Source: Hymenopus coronatus (Eukaryota; Arthropoda; Insecta; Mantodea; Hymenopodidae). Taken from it: a DNA stretch of 64,000 nt. The stretch spans positions 16,351,001 to 16,415,000 of the forward strand of contig CM060899.1 of the NCBI GenBank assembly GCA_030762935.1, read 5' to 3'. The notes under the pieces were generated by a model that was given only the letters and a program-made list of their open reading frames with translations, made no database searches and was not told the DNA's origin. Positions 36,701-49,818 of this stretch are shown in pieces. Numbering within the stretch: position 1 is the stretch's first letter; each line of letters begins with the position of its first letter. The position numbers and the translations under genes are program-made.

Positions 36701-37643
36701 ACAGGCTAGCGAAATATAAAAAAATATATAATATATATAAAAAACACTATTACTGCTCTCTTTGAAAATACAGGAAGACAGAACACTTTTGATAGATTGC
36801 ACATGACATGATTGCAAGCTTTGAGTCAGTCATATCACTAATATCAAGCAAAATTAAACAATAAACAAATAATTGGGTTGGCATTCAGAGTATTCAATTG
36901 TTGGTCAGCATGGATAGATTTGTGACCAGACTGCATAAAGCTATAGATAGTAATGACAGTGTGTACATGTTATTTCAGTATGAATCTCAGACTTCAACTT
37001 CAAGTAATATTAATATTCAGTTAAAAACTGCAGCATTGGAAGTGACCTGTGTTTGTGGAATTAGAGTAGTGCATTACACTAATCGAGAGAGTGTAAACAA
37101 AGCCAGATTTGAAAAATAGAAAACAAACTAACGTTCTATAAACAGTTCTGGGAGAGAACTCAGAAATATGAAATCATAGTGCTCTGAAGTACAGTAAAAT
37201 GTATATTGAGCTAGCTTTTATTCAAGGATTGAATGCAGACAACAGTAAAAAGTTTTTAGATTGTATAACTAATGTAAATATAACAATTGCTGATTCTTAA
37301 GTTCTCCCCTGCATCAAGAAGTCTGATTCAAACACTGGTTGCAGACATGACGACACCAACTTCGTATTACCTGGTGTGCGCTGTTACTCTTTGCTTAACA
37401 ACCGGTGCATACTTCATTTTTAAGTTCAAAAGAGTTGACAAAACCACATGACAGAGTACCTCATTGCATAGTGGTTGAGCTGTTTTCTTACCTAGCATGT
37501 CCTCTCTTCCTGTACAAAATCAGTTCAGGTCATGACCTTTTGTGTAGGAAAGTTTTAAAATGTTATTAATAATAGTTCAGTTTATAAAACTAATGCCTGG
37601 TTCCAGGAAAATAAATTGGCAGGTTAAGATCTGATCAGAATAT
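36701..37643. other. Intergenic sequence with one unrecognised 73-codon open frame
   Basis: An open frame on the + strand at 36898-37119 (starting MLVSMDRFVTRLHKAIDS) resembles no family I can name. There is no second exon or promoter signal. It is more likely a transposon relic or chance than a gene. Confidence 0.3.
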
Positions 37644-37860
37644 TACTTTCTCTACATGTACTATGTACGTATGTATAGAGGAAGTATTGTATTCCATCAT
37701 AAAATTTGATACTGAGATTTCACTGGAAATACATGTTTTCAGACCCCCTGAATCCAAAAAAAGCATTTTTAGAAGAAGGCCCAAGTATGTGTGTGTGTGT
37801 GTGGACAGCATAGCTCCAAAACAAAAGAGCCGTTAAATGCCATTTTATGTATTTGTTTTA
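37644..37860 (+). repeat. Family H fragment, left quarter
   Basis: Starts ACTTTCTCTACATGTACTATG with the palindrome and ends just after the microsatellite, TAGCTCCAAAACAAAAG. Followed 60 bases later by a full copy in the same orientation. Confidence 0.8.
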
Positions 37861-37920
37861 ACATCTCCAATACTGGGCATCCTTGAATGGGTTAAGAAGG
37901 CATTTCAGAGACAACTTTTT

Positions 37921-38802
37921 ACTTTCTCTACACATACTATGTACATAGAGAAGGTATTGTATTGCACCCTAAAAATCAATACGGAGATTTCATCGGAAAT
38001 ATATGTTTTGAGACCCCCTGAATCCAAAAAAAGCATTTTTAGAAAAATGTCCATGTGTGTGTGTGTGTGTGTGTGTGTGTCTGTGGTCAGCATAGCTCAA
38101 AAACGAAAATTCTGTTAAAAACTAAACTTGGTATTTAGGTTTGGTATCTTCCAAGGATGCGACACGAAGATTTTCAAGAAAATCCCCCTACCCCCAACTA
38201 CCCTTTACATAGAACTTTTATCGAACATTTTTATTTTCTTAAAAATGGCTCTAAAGATTTTGATTAAAATCTTGTATATTTAAGATATTTACTTGACAAA
38301 TAAAATGTATATCTTGAATTTTCTGGGAATAGCCTCTTAAGACTACTTTATTCTGGATTAATTTTACGGATTTTTGCATAACTGCTAAACCCCGTAAGAG
38401 ATGGACAAAAACTTACCACACAGAAAATGTAGAGGACATTAAAACACACAATCAATGTCATATACATTTTTTTTTTATGTGGACTTGATCATTTTTAAGA
38501 TATTCTTTGATTTTAGTTTCAGCTTTGAAAAACTTATACTTTTCTCATGCGGGAATTAGTCAACTCGAATCCATACAAACAAAGGAACTTCAGTCACGTA
38601 GCAACCAGCTTTTGACTATCATTTTAACCTATGGTACTCCCTTATTTCGCTTCTACTTACAAGGAAGCAAGTAATAAGACTATTTCTGCTAATGTTTTCC
38701 CAATTAGCAGGGAGTAAATAGGAGCCTAAGCTTTTCAATAATAATTTCTTGCAGAGATGTAGAGAAAGTCATGTGAATGGAACACATTAGATTTTTTTTT
38801 TT
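37921..38802 (+). mobile_element. Family H copy, + orientation, complete
   Basis: ACTTTCTCTACACATACTATG to GAACACATTAGATTTTTTTT. (TG)n at 38055-38080. TGTAGAGAAAGT near the right end is intact and complementary to the left end. Confidence 0.9.
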
Positions 38803-39222
38803 GTGTATGGTGATACAGAATTTGAATAGATATTTGGGTTACATAAGTAGTTCTATACATTTTTACTTTCAAGCATCAAAGAAAGTTTAACTAGATATAC
38901 TGACAACTTCCCATTATCTGTAATGTGCCATCTGCTAATTTTATTTTGTTGGGACCTTTCAGATTACGTTGGTGATCACTGAGGTCCCCAAATCAACTGC
39001 TTGTGTGTTAGAGGCCTAAACCAATCATGAGATTGCTGGGGCCTAAAAAAGCAATTAATTTTCACTTATTTTAAACTTACAATCAAGAGATTCTCTGCTC
39101 AAGAAGCTTTTAACAAAGCGAAACATAATTTTTTGGTTGTGGTTCTAAGATTCACTATTGTCATACAGTGATTGATTGATAAACACTCATTGATTAGTAA
39201 TTAACATTTAGGCAATACAATG
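38803..39222. other. Intergenic sequence between two inverted family H copies
   Basis: No recognised feature. Confidence 0.4.
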
Positions 39223-40071
39223 AAAAAAAATCTGATGTGTTTCATTCACGTAACTTTTTCTACATCTCTGCAACAAATAATTGTTAAAAAGCTTATGTTT
39301 CTTTTTGCTTCATGCTAATCGAGAAAAAATTAACAGAAATAGTCTTATTACTTGCCCCCATGCAAAGAGAAGGGAAATAAGGGAGTAGCATAGGCTAATA
39401 TATTAGTCAAAAGCTGGTTGCTATGTGACTGAAGCTCATTTGTTTCTATGGACAGGAGTTGACAAATTCCGATTTGAGAGAGTAAAAGTTGTTTAAAGCT
39501 GAAACCAATAACAAGAAATATCTAAAAACTGATCCACTCCACGAAAAAATGTATATAATATAAATTGTGTGTTTTAACGAGCCCAACATTTTCTGTTAAG
39601 TTTGCCAGTTATACAAAATTCCATAAAATTCATCTAGAATAAAGTAGTCTTCAGAGGCTATTCCCAGAAAATTCAAGATATACATTTTATTTATCAGGAA
39701 ATATCTTTAATATACAATATTTTAATCAATATTGTTGGAGCAATTTTTGAGAAAATCAAAATTTTCGAACATTTTTCCGTGTAAAGGGTAGTTGAGGTTG
39801 GGGGGATTTTCTTGAAAATCTTTGTGTGGCATCCTTGGAAGTTAATGAACTAAAACACCACCAAGTTTGGTATTTAAAAGACTTTTCGTTTTTGAGCTAT
39901 GCCGTCCACAGACACACACACACACACACACAGACCTTTTTCCAAAAATGCTTTTTCTGGATTCAGGGGGACCCAAAACATGTATTTCTGGTGAAATCTT
40001 GGTATCAAATTTCTGGGTGCATTACAATACCTTCTCAATACACTATGTACATAGTACTTGTAGAGAAGGTA
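39223..40071 (-). mobile_element. Family H copy, - orientation, complete
   Basis: AAATCTGATGTGTTTCATTC to CTATGTACATAGTACTTGTAGAGAAGG. (AC)n at 39912-39932. It faces the copy at 37921-38802. Confidence 0.9.
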
Positions 40072-40289
40072 ATAAAGGCACTTATGAAAGAATTTCAAAT
40101 TACAGACAACAAAAAAGGGCCCCCTTTTTATCTCCACTCTAAAATAATTTTATAACATAAGGTTTTGCACCTTATCACATATTTTATGTAGAAAAATATA
40201 TTGCAATTACAGTATATATAAGTATTGAAGAAGACAATCTTGTAGTAGGTTTATGCTCTATTAATTAAGCAGTAATTCCATATGGGTCA

Positions 40290-40670
40290 CTCTCTATGGG
40301 GTAGTAGTTACCAAACCCAAAACTCTAAAACCCAAGATTGCAGGATCAAACTTGGCAGAGAGTGATAAATACATTTTTTTCTGTTGTAAAAATCCTTAGC
40401 ATGACTTCTTTCAGAAGGGAAGTAAAGCCGGTGGTCCCATGTAATGTTTATTTGCATATAAAAGAACCCCATATCTTGAAAGAAGAAAGTTTCTGGACAA
40501 AATTCTGGCATTTTGCATTTTGCCATTTTTTACAGTGCAAATTGTGGGCATCGAGCCAATCTCTTGTCACCATGGTGCATAGTGGTGAACTCTCAAACAA
40601 GAAATTCAAATCTGATCAAGGAAATATTGTAACAATGCCCTGTGATCCACATAGGAGCTACAGGAAATGA
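40290..40670 (+). repeat. tRNA-derived SINE-1 copy, diverged
   Basis: + strand: TGGGGTAGTAGTTACC (A box-like), TGCAGGATCAAACTTGG (B box-like), then body AAATCCTTAGCATGACTTC and GGGAAGTAAAGCC shared with the copies at 12010 and 17650. Confidence 0.65.
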
Positions 40671-41290
40671 ACAAACTAATAATTCCATATGCCACACTGT
40701 AGCAAAATTTAAAACACTTTTATAGATTTGTTTGGGGCATTTTGATCTCCCGAATGCTCCCTTAATTGGCATTTAATCATTGATGAGCAAAAATCTGCTA
40801 ATCAAATCTGAAAGAATAATCTCTTAATCAAACACAGATTAGAGAGTAAACTGATCACCAATCAAAACTGCCTTAATTGTCAATCAGCTTTGGTTTACTT
40901 TCCTGCAACTGGTCATAAATGTGTTCAGATTTGCCTGCAACTGAATTGTTATAGCAGAGGATTTATTAGGCCACTGTACTCCCTGCAATGTGGTACATAT
41001 GTTGATAAAATATTAATTTTGGGAATGTTATGGCTGAGAATATCTCGCCTTTGTGGAGAAACATAAATGTGGAAAGCCATTAAAATGCAAAGAGCAAAAT
41101 TGCATTTAATGTATTTTAACAAATTCTCTGAAAAGTGCCCACCTTTAATTGGCAGTGAATGTGGTTGGCTATCATTTAGTAAAAATTGAGCAATATTAGT
41201 GATGCAAAATTATGCTGAAATTGTGCCATTCCTTTTTGTTTTCTGTTGTATTTTCTAACCTAGCTATGTAATCCAGTATAGTATTTTTAT
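40671..41290. other. Intergenic sequence, no recognised feature
   Basis: AT-rich, non-coding by eye. Confidence 0.4.
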
Positions 41291-41309
41291 TTAGAATAGG
41301 CAATTCAGA

Positions 41310-41610
41310 CACATCTAGGGTCTTGCCACACATCCCTTCCACATCGATTTGTGTGCCTGCCTACCCTCCCTACTCTCTCTCTCTCGCACGCGCACACACA
41401 TGCACACATCCCCACCCCTGTGCGACTGGGTTTGATCCCAAGCGACTGCATGTGAGATTTGTGGTGGGGTGGGTTTTCGCCGGGTACTCTGGTTTCCCCC
41501 GTCATCGCATTCCACCGGTGCTCCATCATCATTCATGTATCATCAGTGTCACCAGCTGCGGCACCTTAGGTAGTTAAAGCAGGCGTTAAACACTACCAAA
41601 AAAAAAAAAC
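41310..41610 (+). repeat. SINE-4 (A-tailed retroposon)
   Basis: GC-rich segment containing GACTGGGTTTGATCCCAAG (B box-like), then GGGTTTTCGCCGGGTACTCTGG, TTTCCCCC and an A run at 41598-41609. The CGGGTACTCTGGTTTCCCCC block resembles a conserved SINE central domain known from several invertebrates; that link is from memory of the motif only. Confidence 0.5.
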
Positions 41611-41756
41611 ACACACACACACAGACTTATTTCTAAAATTGCTTTTTCTTTTATCCAGTATTTCTCAAAGCATGTAATTCTGATAAAATCTTGGTATCAA
41701 ATTTTTGAGTAAAATACAATACCTTCTCTGCCTCTATGTATTTTGTATCTACATAC
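41611..41756 (-). repeat. Family H fragment, palindrome end
   Basis: Begins within the (CA)n tract and reads through ATCTTGGTATCAAATTTTTG to ACCTTCTCTGCCTCTATG. It abuts the A tail of the SINE at 41610. Confidence 0.7.
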
Positions 41757-42079
41757 ATGCTAATATGTCTCATTACTGAGAAATTCAAGCCAATAACAAT
41801 GGATGTCTTGGATCCATAGAAAGTTACTTTAAATATTATTACATTACATAACTAATTTTTTGTACTTGTTGACCCTTACATAAAATTGTATCAAATTACT
41901 ACCAAATGAGAAAGGTCATTTTAAACAAAATTGTTAGAGTGAGTTTTAAAAATTAATGATTTCTCCTCAGGACATCAGCCACGACACCCAACACTTACCT
42001 GGCTCATATCCCAAGAATAAATCATTAATAACCAGCACCAGGAAAGTTTCAAGCCCTTGATTATTCTTAAAAAGCTTAT

Positions 42080-42594
42080 TCTTTTTCTATACTTACTATG
42101 TACATAGTGTATAGGGAAGTGTATTGCACCCAAAAATTTGATACCAAGATTTCACCAGAAATACATTTTTTGAGACCACCTGAATCCAAAAGAAGCATTT
42201 TTAGAAAAATGTCCATGTGTGTGTCTGTCAGTGTGTCTATCAGAGTGTGTGTACGCGTGCAGCATAGCTCAAAAACGAAAAGTCTGTTAAATACCAAATG
42301 TGGTATTTAAGTTCATTATCTTCCGAGGATGCGACATGAAAATTTTCAACAAAATCCCCCCACTTCAACAACTTCACTTGGAAAAATTTTCAAAAATTTT
42401 GATTTTCTCAAAAATGGCTCTAACGATTTTAATTAAAATATTGTATATCAAAGATATTTATGAGACAAATAAAATGTATATCTTGTATTTTCTGGGAATA
42501 GCCTCTGAAGGCTACTTTATTCTACATGAATTTTACTAATTTTGACAAACCATAAGAGATAGACATAAACTACTGCACAAAAAATGTAGATCAG
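42080..42594 (+). repeat. Family H left part, + orientation
   Basis: CTTTTTCTATACTTACTATG to GCACAAAAAATGTAGATCAGG; joins directly to an opposite-strand partial copy. Confidence 0.8.
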
Positions 42595-43010
42595 GATGCA
42601 TTTTTTTGTATTTAGCAGTTATTCAAGTCAGTCAGAATGAAGAAGTCTTGAAAGGCTATTTCCAGATAGTTCAAGATTGCATGTTATTTGTCATGAAAAT
42701 ATCTTTAATATACAATGTTTTAATCAAATTCATTGGAGCCATTTTTGAGAAAATCAAAATTATTGAAATTATTTCCATGTAACGTAAGTTTTCCTCACAA
42801 ACTTCATGTCACATCCTTAAGCTATTAAGCTTTGTATTTTACAGTCTTTATGAGTTATTATGTTCAAGGACACAAACAGAGCTTTTATAAGATTTTTTTT
42901 TATACAGGGGACCCTAAAACAGATATTTTTGGTGAAATCTTAATATCAGATTTTGGATCGGAGTAAGACACCTTCTCTACCTATGTACATTGTACATACA
43001 TGCTAAAGAA
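42595..43010 (-). repeat. Family H left part, - orientation
   Basis: From GTATTTAGCAGTTATTCAAG to ACCTTCTCTACCTATGTACA. Together with 42080-42594 it forms an inverted pair with both palindromic ends outward. Confidence 0.8.
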
Positions 43011-43211
43011 AGCAAAAATCTTAAATCTTCAATATTGAAAAGGATAGTTTGGAGTGTTAGAATTTTCTTTCAAAGCTAAGAAATAATCTAAATAATAAGT
43101 TTGGTATTTATCTGGCAGTTTGTTTTTAGTTATGATTTTAGACCCATACAGGAACTTCTAATAATCTGGTATGCAGCATTCCCATTACTTTCACTAAGCC
43201 TTGCATTTATT

Positions 43212-44034
43212 ACTTTCTCTACATGTACTATGTACATAGTGTATAGAGAAGGTATTGTATTCCACCCAAAAAATTTTATACCGAAATTTCACCGGAAATA
43301 TATATTTTGCAACCCCCTGAATCAAAAAAAAGCTTTTTTAGAAAAATGTGTGTGTGTGTGTGTGTCTGTGGGAAGCATAGCTCAAAAACGAAAAGTCTGT
43401 TAAATAAGTTGATATTCAGTATCTTCCAAGGATGCAACAAAAAGATTTTCAAGAAAATCCCCCCAACTCTAACTACCCTTGACTTGGAAGATTTTTTGAA
43501 AATTTTGATTTTCTCAAAAATGGCTAACAATTTTGACTAAAATAAAGATATTTACATGACATATAAAATATATAACTTGAATTTTCTGGGAATAGCCTCT
43601 AAAGACATTTTTATTCTGGATGAATTTTATGGAATTTTGCATAACCAGTAAACCGTAAGAGACCAAAATTTACTTGATAGAAAATGTAAAGCTCTTTAAA
43701 ATACGGAATGTTATACATTTTTTTCATGGAGTTGATCATTTTTGAGATATTCCTTGTTATTGGTTTCAGCTTTATAATACTTATGTTTTTCTCATATGGG
43801 AGTTTGTCAACACCTGTCCATACAAAGGAACTTCAGTCACATAGCCACCAGTTTTTATCTATCACTTTAGCCATGCTACTCCCTTATTTCGTTAAAGAAA
43901 ATGGAAGCGAGTAATAAGACCATTTCTACTACTTCTATCTTGATTACCATAGATTAAATAGAAGAATAACCTTTTTAACAATAATTTGTAGCAGAGAGGT
44001 AGAGAAATCCATGTGAATGGAACACATCAGATTT
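43212..44034 (+). mobile_element. Family H copy, + orientation, complete
   Basis: ACTTTCTCTACATGTACTATG, with the full palindrome to ATAGAGAAGG, then (GT)n at 43349-43364, to GAACACATCAGATTT. Confidence 0.9.
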
Positions 44035-44193
44035 ACAAACTATTCGCACAAAAGTTAATTTTTGTACATACATACATTACAAAATTTAATTTTAGTTTGA
44101 ATTGCTGCAGTTAATCTATGAATATCTAGAATCAAGCCTTTTAATATGTAAGTTTATGATGAATTCATATTTATGATTTTACACACATTATTT

Positions 44194-45091
44194 AAAAATC
44201 TAATGTGTTCCATTCACATAACTTTCTCTACATCTCTGCAACAAATTATTGTTAAAAAGCTTATGCTTCTATTTACTTCGTGCTAATCAAGAAAAAAATT
44301 AGCAGAAATGGTCTTATCACTTGCTTCCTTGTAAGTAGAAGCGAAATAAGGGACTACCATAGGTTAAAGTGATAGTCAAAGGCTGGTTGCTATGTGACTG
44401 AAGTTCCTTTGTTTGTATAAACAGGAGCTGAAAAATTCCTGTATGAGAAAAGCATGTTTTTCAAAGCTGAAACCAAAAACAATGAATTTCTAAAAAAAAA
44501 TAATCAACTCCACGAAAAAAATGTATATAACATAAATTGTGTGCTTTAATGTGCTCTACATTTTTTGTGTGGTAAGTTTTTGTTTATCTCTAATGGTTTA
44601 GCAGTTCTGCAAAATTCCATAAAATTAATCCAGAATAAAGAAGTCTTCAGAGGCTATTCCCAGAAAATTCAAGATATACAGTTTATTATATGCTATTATT
44701 GTATATTATTTATTTATCTTTAATATACAAAATTTTAATCAAAATCGTTCGAGCCAGTTTTGAGAAAGTAAAAATGTTCGAAAAAACTTCCATGTAAAGG
44801 GTAGTTTGGGATGCAGGGATTTTTCTCAAAATCTTAGTGTTGCATCCCTGGAAAATACTAAACTTAAATACCAAATTTGGTATTTTACCGACTTTTCGTT
44901 TTTGAGCTTTCGTGTTCACAGACACATGGACACACACACACACATGGGCCTTTTTCTGAAAATGCTTTTTTTTTTTTTTTTTTGGATACATGGGACCCTA
45001 AAATTTATATTTCCGGTGAAATCTCGGTATCAAATTTTTGGGTGCAATACCTTCTCTATACATTACGTACATAGTGCATATAGAGAAAGTA
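44194..45091 (-). mobile_element. Family H copy, - orientation, complete
   Basis: AAATCTAATGTGTTCCATTC to ATTACGTACATAGTGCATATAGAGAAAGT. (CA)n at 44929-44942 and a T run at 44967-44982. Confidence 0.9.
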
Positions 45092-45329
45092 AAAATGGAT
45101 CCCTACACATAATCCCTTAATATTTTTTCTGGCTGTGCTACTGTTCCATTATAATTGAGATAAACCTATGCAAAAACAGTTTATTACACATTTTGTTGAA
45201 AGTACAAGGGAAATGGAGAAAACCAAATTGATAGTCATAAGCTGGATTGCCATCTGGTGGCCTAGGAATTCCATATACTTTCCATTGTGAAAAACAACTG
45301 AATGGTGACAGCACATTAGAAAAGCTATT

Positions 45330-45728
45330 GAAGAATGCTAACCAATAGCAATGGATATCTTAGAAATGCCTGATGTTAAATAAGAAAACAATTATTTGAA
45401 ATAAATTATGTTTTTTTTTTCACAATTATATTGTAATTAATAAATTTGCTATATATAAATAGATCTATATTTTTTTGTTGTTGTAATATGCTGTTGATTA
45501 CTCATGATTTGCAATTATTCAAAATTCCTTTCAAATGAAAAGGGATTCACAGTATATTCCCATAAAATTTAACATGTCATTTATTTGTTCAAGTAAGTAT
45601 TTTATTGATATTTTAATTAAAACTATTTGAGCCTTTTCTGAGAAAATTAACAATTCAAAAAATCTTAATGAAAAGCTAGTTTGGGGTGGGGGTATTTTCT
45701 GAAAAACTCTTTGAAATTATCAGACACT
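45330..45728 (-). repeat. Family H fragment, diverged
   Basis: Follows the family from about CTTAGAAATGCC to AAAGCTAGTTTGGGGTGGGG, then ends. Confidence 0.6.
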
Positions 45729-45736
45729 TCTTTTTT

Positions 45737-45864
45737 AAAAAATCTTATGTTCCATTCACATGACTTTCTCAGTAAAAAGTTATTGTTCTTCTATCTACAT
45801 CATGTTAATCAAGATAAACATTAGCAGAAATTGTCCTTATCACTTGGTCCCTTGTAAGTAGAAG
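45737..45864 (-). repeat. Family H tail, tandem partial copy
   Basis: Starts AAATCTTATGTTCCATTCAC and stops at CCCTTGTAAGTAGAAGG, where a new full copy begins in the same orientation. Confidence 0.8.
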
Positions 45865-46669
45865 GAAAAAATCTAATGTGTTCCATTCACATGATGTCCT
45901 CTAGCTGTTCGGTAAACAAACATTTTATTCAAAAGATTAATCTATTATCTGCATCATGCTAAACAAGATAAACATAAGCAGAATTGGTCTTATAACTAGC
46001 TTCCTTGTAAGTAGAGGGGAAATAAGAAAATGCACAGATTAAAGTGATAGTATTGTCTTTTAAAAGGTGGTTGTTATGTGAAGTACTTGAAATTCTAATA
46101 TCTTCGAATAAACGAGAAGAAGGATGTCCTCCCATTTGAGAAAAGTTTGTGACTATAATTGAATCACAATAATAATAATCAATAATACACAATATCTCGA
46201 AAACGGTTAAAAAAAAACCACAAAAAAACATGTACATAACATACATTGTGTGTTTTAATGAGATCTTTGTTTTTGTATATCTCTACAGTTTGCCAGTTAA
46301 ACAAGTCATCCAGAATGAAGAGGTCTTAAGAGGCTATTCCCAGAAAATCATTTCGTTTGTCATTAACTTATTTTAAGCATAATGTATTTTAATCAAAATC
46401 GTTAGCACCATTTTTGTCAAAATCAAAATTTTCGAAAAATGTTCCATGTAAAGGGTAGTTGTGGGTGGGGAGATTTTCTTAAAGATCTTCGTGTCGCATC
46501 CTTGGAACGGTCTTTTCGTTTTTGAGCTGTGCTGCCCAGACACGCACCCACGGATATTTTTCTAAAAAAATGTTTAAATGCAGGAGATCTCAAAACATCT
46601 ATTCCCGGTGAAATCTCGATATCAAATTTTTAGGTGCACTACAATACCTTCTCTATTGTAGAGAAAGTA
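45865..46669 (-). mobile_element. Family H copy, - orientation
   Basis: AAAAATCTAATGTGTTCCAT to ACCTTCTCTATTGTAGAGAAAGT. The palindrome has lost its centre (ACTATGTACATAGT absent). No microsatellite. Confidence 0.88.
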
Positions 46670-49600
46670 AAAATGATTTTTTTCATTAATTAGCTTCAAA
46701 ACATTTGGTAAATTCTCAACATTAATTTGTAAACGGGTAAGCTCTTTTATACCTCACGGCGAGCTAGTTCGTGAGAAGTTATCTTTCAGTTAATCATATA
46801 AATTTTGAGGATTGTGAATTCTTTATATAAGCACCGCAAGTGCTCAAAATCTCAGCGCCCCACGGAACCGGATAGTTCCGCCTCACATCACAGAATGCGC
46901 TGGTGAGGGATGCCTCTCGGAACAAGTCGCGACAATACGGTACCAGGAAGCACGGGGTGAAATAGGGTTTCATTCGGCCTCTAACCACTGTGTTGGAAGG
47001 TGTGAATTGCGTTGTATACTGAAATACTGATCGAATACCTTAACGAGTGCCGTGTCAGTTCATTTTCAACATTGAAGATGAGTGGTAAGTAAAGTACTAT
47101 TTACTAATATTTGAGCCAGCGTAGTAAAATTGGATTGAATACCTGTTTGGAAAAGTACACGTGATTGATCTACTGTTTGCATGACACGCCCATTTTTAAT
47201 TAGGGTTATGTAAATTGAATTAGCATGTATTTATGATGAAGCAGGATTTATTCACTTGTGTGTTCTGAAGACATGTGGACAGACTATGGTATGTTAACTG
47301 ATGTAGGACTTGGTCACGGGGTCAATTTATCTGGTCGACCTTGTCCTTCTAACCTTCAGACGACAATAATAATAGCCGTAACGGCTTAGATATTCAGGCA
47401 TCGCGGACGAGATTTTTTCCCTTTGCTCTAAACGCAGCAACCGCAACATGGATTAACGGGCGAATATTAATTGACATCTTAAACATTTATTTTGCTCTGC
47501 CTAAACCTCTTATATTTAAGCATAATGCACTTGGGCCTCCATTAAGGGAAGAAGCATATCGGGATGTGCAGAAGAAAGTGATATAATTAACTTAGATTAG
47601 AAAATATCAATTCACCTGTTGTCACCGTGATGCTTCTTTATTTTTGTATATTTCCTTACGTATTTCATCTTCCCGTGTGTAGTTCAGTCGGAAACAATTT
47701 TGTACCGGTTCCTGATAGTTTCGAACTATTTACTTCAAGGAATAAAGATAAAATAAGATTTTGTCACTCGCTGAAGGGGTGAAGAACTCTGGTAGATGAC
47801 CCAGCTTAAATCGATAGAATCCTGTCTCTTTTGAAGGAGACACTCAAAACCACAGTTTTGGATCGCTTAATGTGTATGTTTAGTTTTTTGGCTCAGTGCC
47901 ATTCCATGCTTATTCACATGTGGATATAGGTATAGTGGTTTAAAAATATATCTCTATACTATTCAAAACACAGGTCTGGTTTAGCTATTTATTTTAGCTT
48001 CATCATTAATTACATCTACTTTGTAACTCAGCAAACGTTGATTCTGTTGTACTTTGTGATGGGATCGAATAAAAAAATATTTTGTTAATATATTTGTGGA
48101 AAATAAAGTTGCACTAGCGAATATTTACTTCCATATATAATGTTCATTCCGCCATAGTAAGTAACTTAGTAAAAATGTTAATACCGTAAAATTCGCCAAA
48201 GGTTTTCTGATCTGCTTTTTCTCAACGGAACTATGAAGATAAATTTTGGGAATAAGGTGCATGAACCTGTGCATATTTTTTGTTAGCATGTAACAGCTCT
48301 GGACTATAAAACAAACGTATTTAGGGGATCTAATCTCTGCAAGTGAATGTCCGCGTGTTGGGTTATCTGAAAAGAAAGTTGGGTTATTCAGTACATTACT
48401 GTAATTGTGCATTTACCGCGAACGTAGTCACACAGCCTAAGCAGAAAGATATCAATGGTAGAGGGTTATAGGTATCCATGTTTTAAATAATTTGTATAAA
48501 ATGAAATGACAAATATGAATTATTCCTGAGTTTAATTTTTTAAAAATGGATTTTATATTCATCGATTTAGATGTTTATAACAAAAGAAACGTCTCTGCAA
48601 TGATAGGTAATGTTTGTGCTTCTCGTATTGCTGCTCGATTCTCAAAAGGTTTTTTGTTTGTCTTCAAAACTTTCCTCACTCTAAAAATTCGAAGGTCCGG
48701 GAAATGTTAACACGTTTACATTGGTATTTAAAAGCATCATCAACCTATCAAGGAAGCTTTATGAAACATCAAAGGTGAGACTAAAAGTATTTGCTTTATA
48801 CGACGGAATAAGTAGATCATTTACGTTCAAGGCCATAGATATTCGACTAATAATAGCACTCGGTTAGCGCGCGACCTTGACTGTTGTTGTTTTCATTGAT
48901 AAATATTAAATTTAGATGAGAGGATAACGTTGGGCCTTTACTAATCTAATCATGTATCCCAAAAGAATTATTTAGTTTTGTTAAAAATGCATGTCATGAA
49001 TTTTCACATCCTTATAGGCGGCCATAAACTTGACTACGAGCCGTGTCACCTAAACACAAGGTTATTCTGTAACGCTTTACTAGGCGTTGACAAATTGTTA
49101 AAAGGTAACCAAACGTTATGCGCTATTCAACACACTATACTTCCTAATAAAATAAACGTTTGGTTAAGAATAAAGATTTGGTTCAACTCAGCAAATGCCG
49201 AAACACTTGATTAACGCATTCGTTACATAACAGATTCGCATAGTGATCATTTTATTGCTGCCGTAAAAGGAAAATCATGATAGGAAATTGGCATTTTAAT
49301 CATCAAATATTTATTTGTTGTAGTGTAAAATGTAAATGTTTCGGATTCGCTTGGGTAAGCGATGTTCCAATTTGAAATGTGATGCTCTCAATATAACGTT
49401 TAAGAAAGAAATTTAAAAAGCAAAATGTTATGTAATCTCGTATAGTAATATAAAGTAACAATTATTAATTTAGGAATGTTATAATGGCGGTGAGGAAGTT
49501 CAGCAAATCGTGACATATAATTAACGGAGAATAATTATAAGGCCTCTGCAAGCGCAACTATAACTGTAATTATGTAATCTGTAATGAATAGCCCTAAGTC

Positions 49601-49818
49601 AATAGGCATGTAGTTGCAGCAATTTTTCGAAGATATTTTTAAGAAATAGAATAGATTTTTAAAAATCATTATTCGTAATTAAATATTGGAATTTACATTC
49701 TGTAAATTAAAATAAACCGGATGAAAGTATTAGGTAACTTGTATAGAAATACGAATTCGTTTGGCTCATCCCTAATGGGTAAAAGAAACAGCATTCATGA
49801 AATGACTGGATGTAGCTG
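46670..49818. other. Repeat-poor, CpG-richer region with a candidate promoter/first exon
   Basis: The only 3-kb stretch after 33 kb without recognisable repeats. 46800-47080 is noticeably richer in CG dinucleotides. See the candidate first exon at 47055-47084. The remainder looks like single-copy intron. Confidence 0.5.
47055..47084 (+). CDS. Candidate first exon of an unknown gene (ATG AGT G, then GTAAGT)
   Basis: A TCAGTT initiator-like element (47055-47060) precedes an ATG at 47078 by 21 bases; two codons and one base later a strong donor GTAAGT starts at 47085. A short 5' UTR and a tiny coding first exon are common in arthropod genes. No downstream exon could be identified in the window, so the gene is unknown and this remains a suggestion. 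Confidence 0.3.

Noticed and set aside
36898..37119. 73-codon open frame as a gene
   Set aside because: No recognisable domain, no splice or promoter context, and it lies between transposons.
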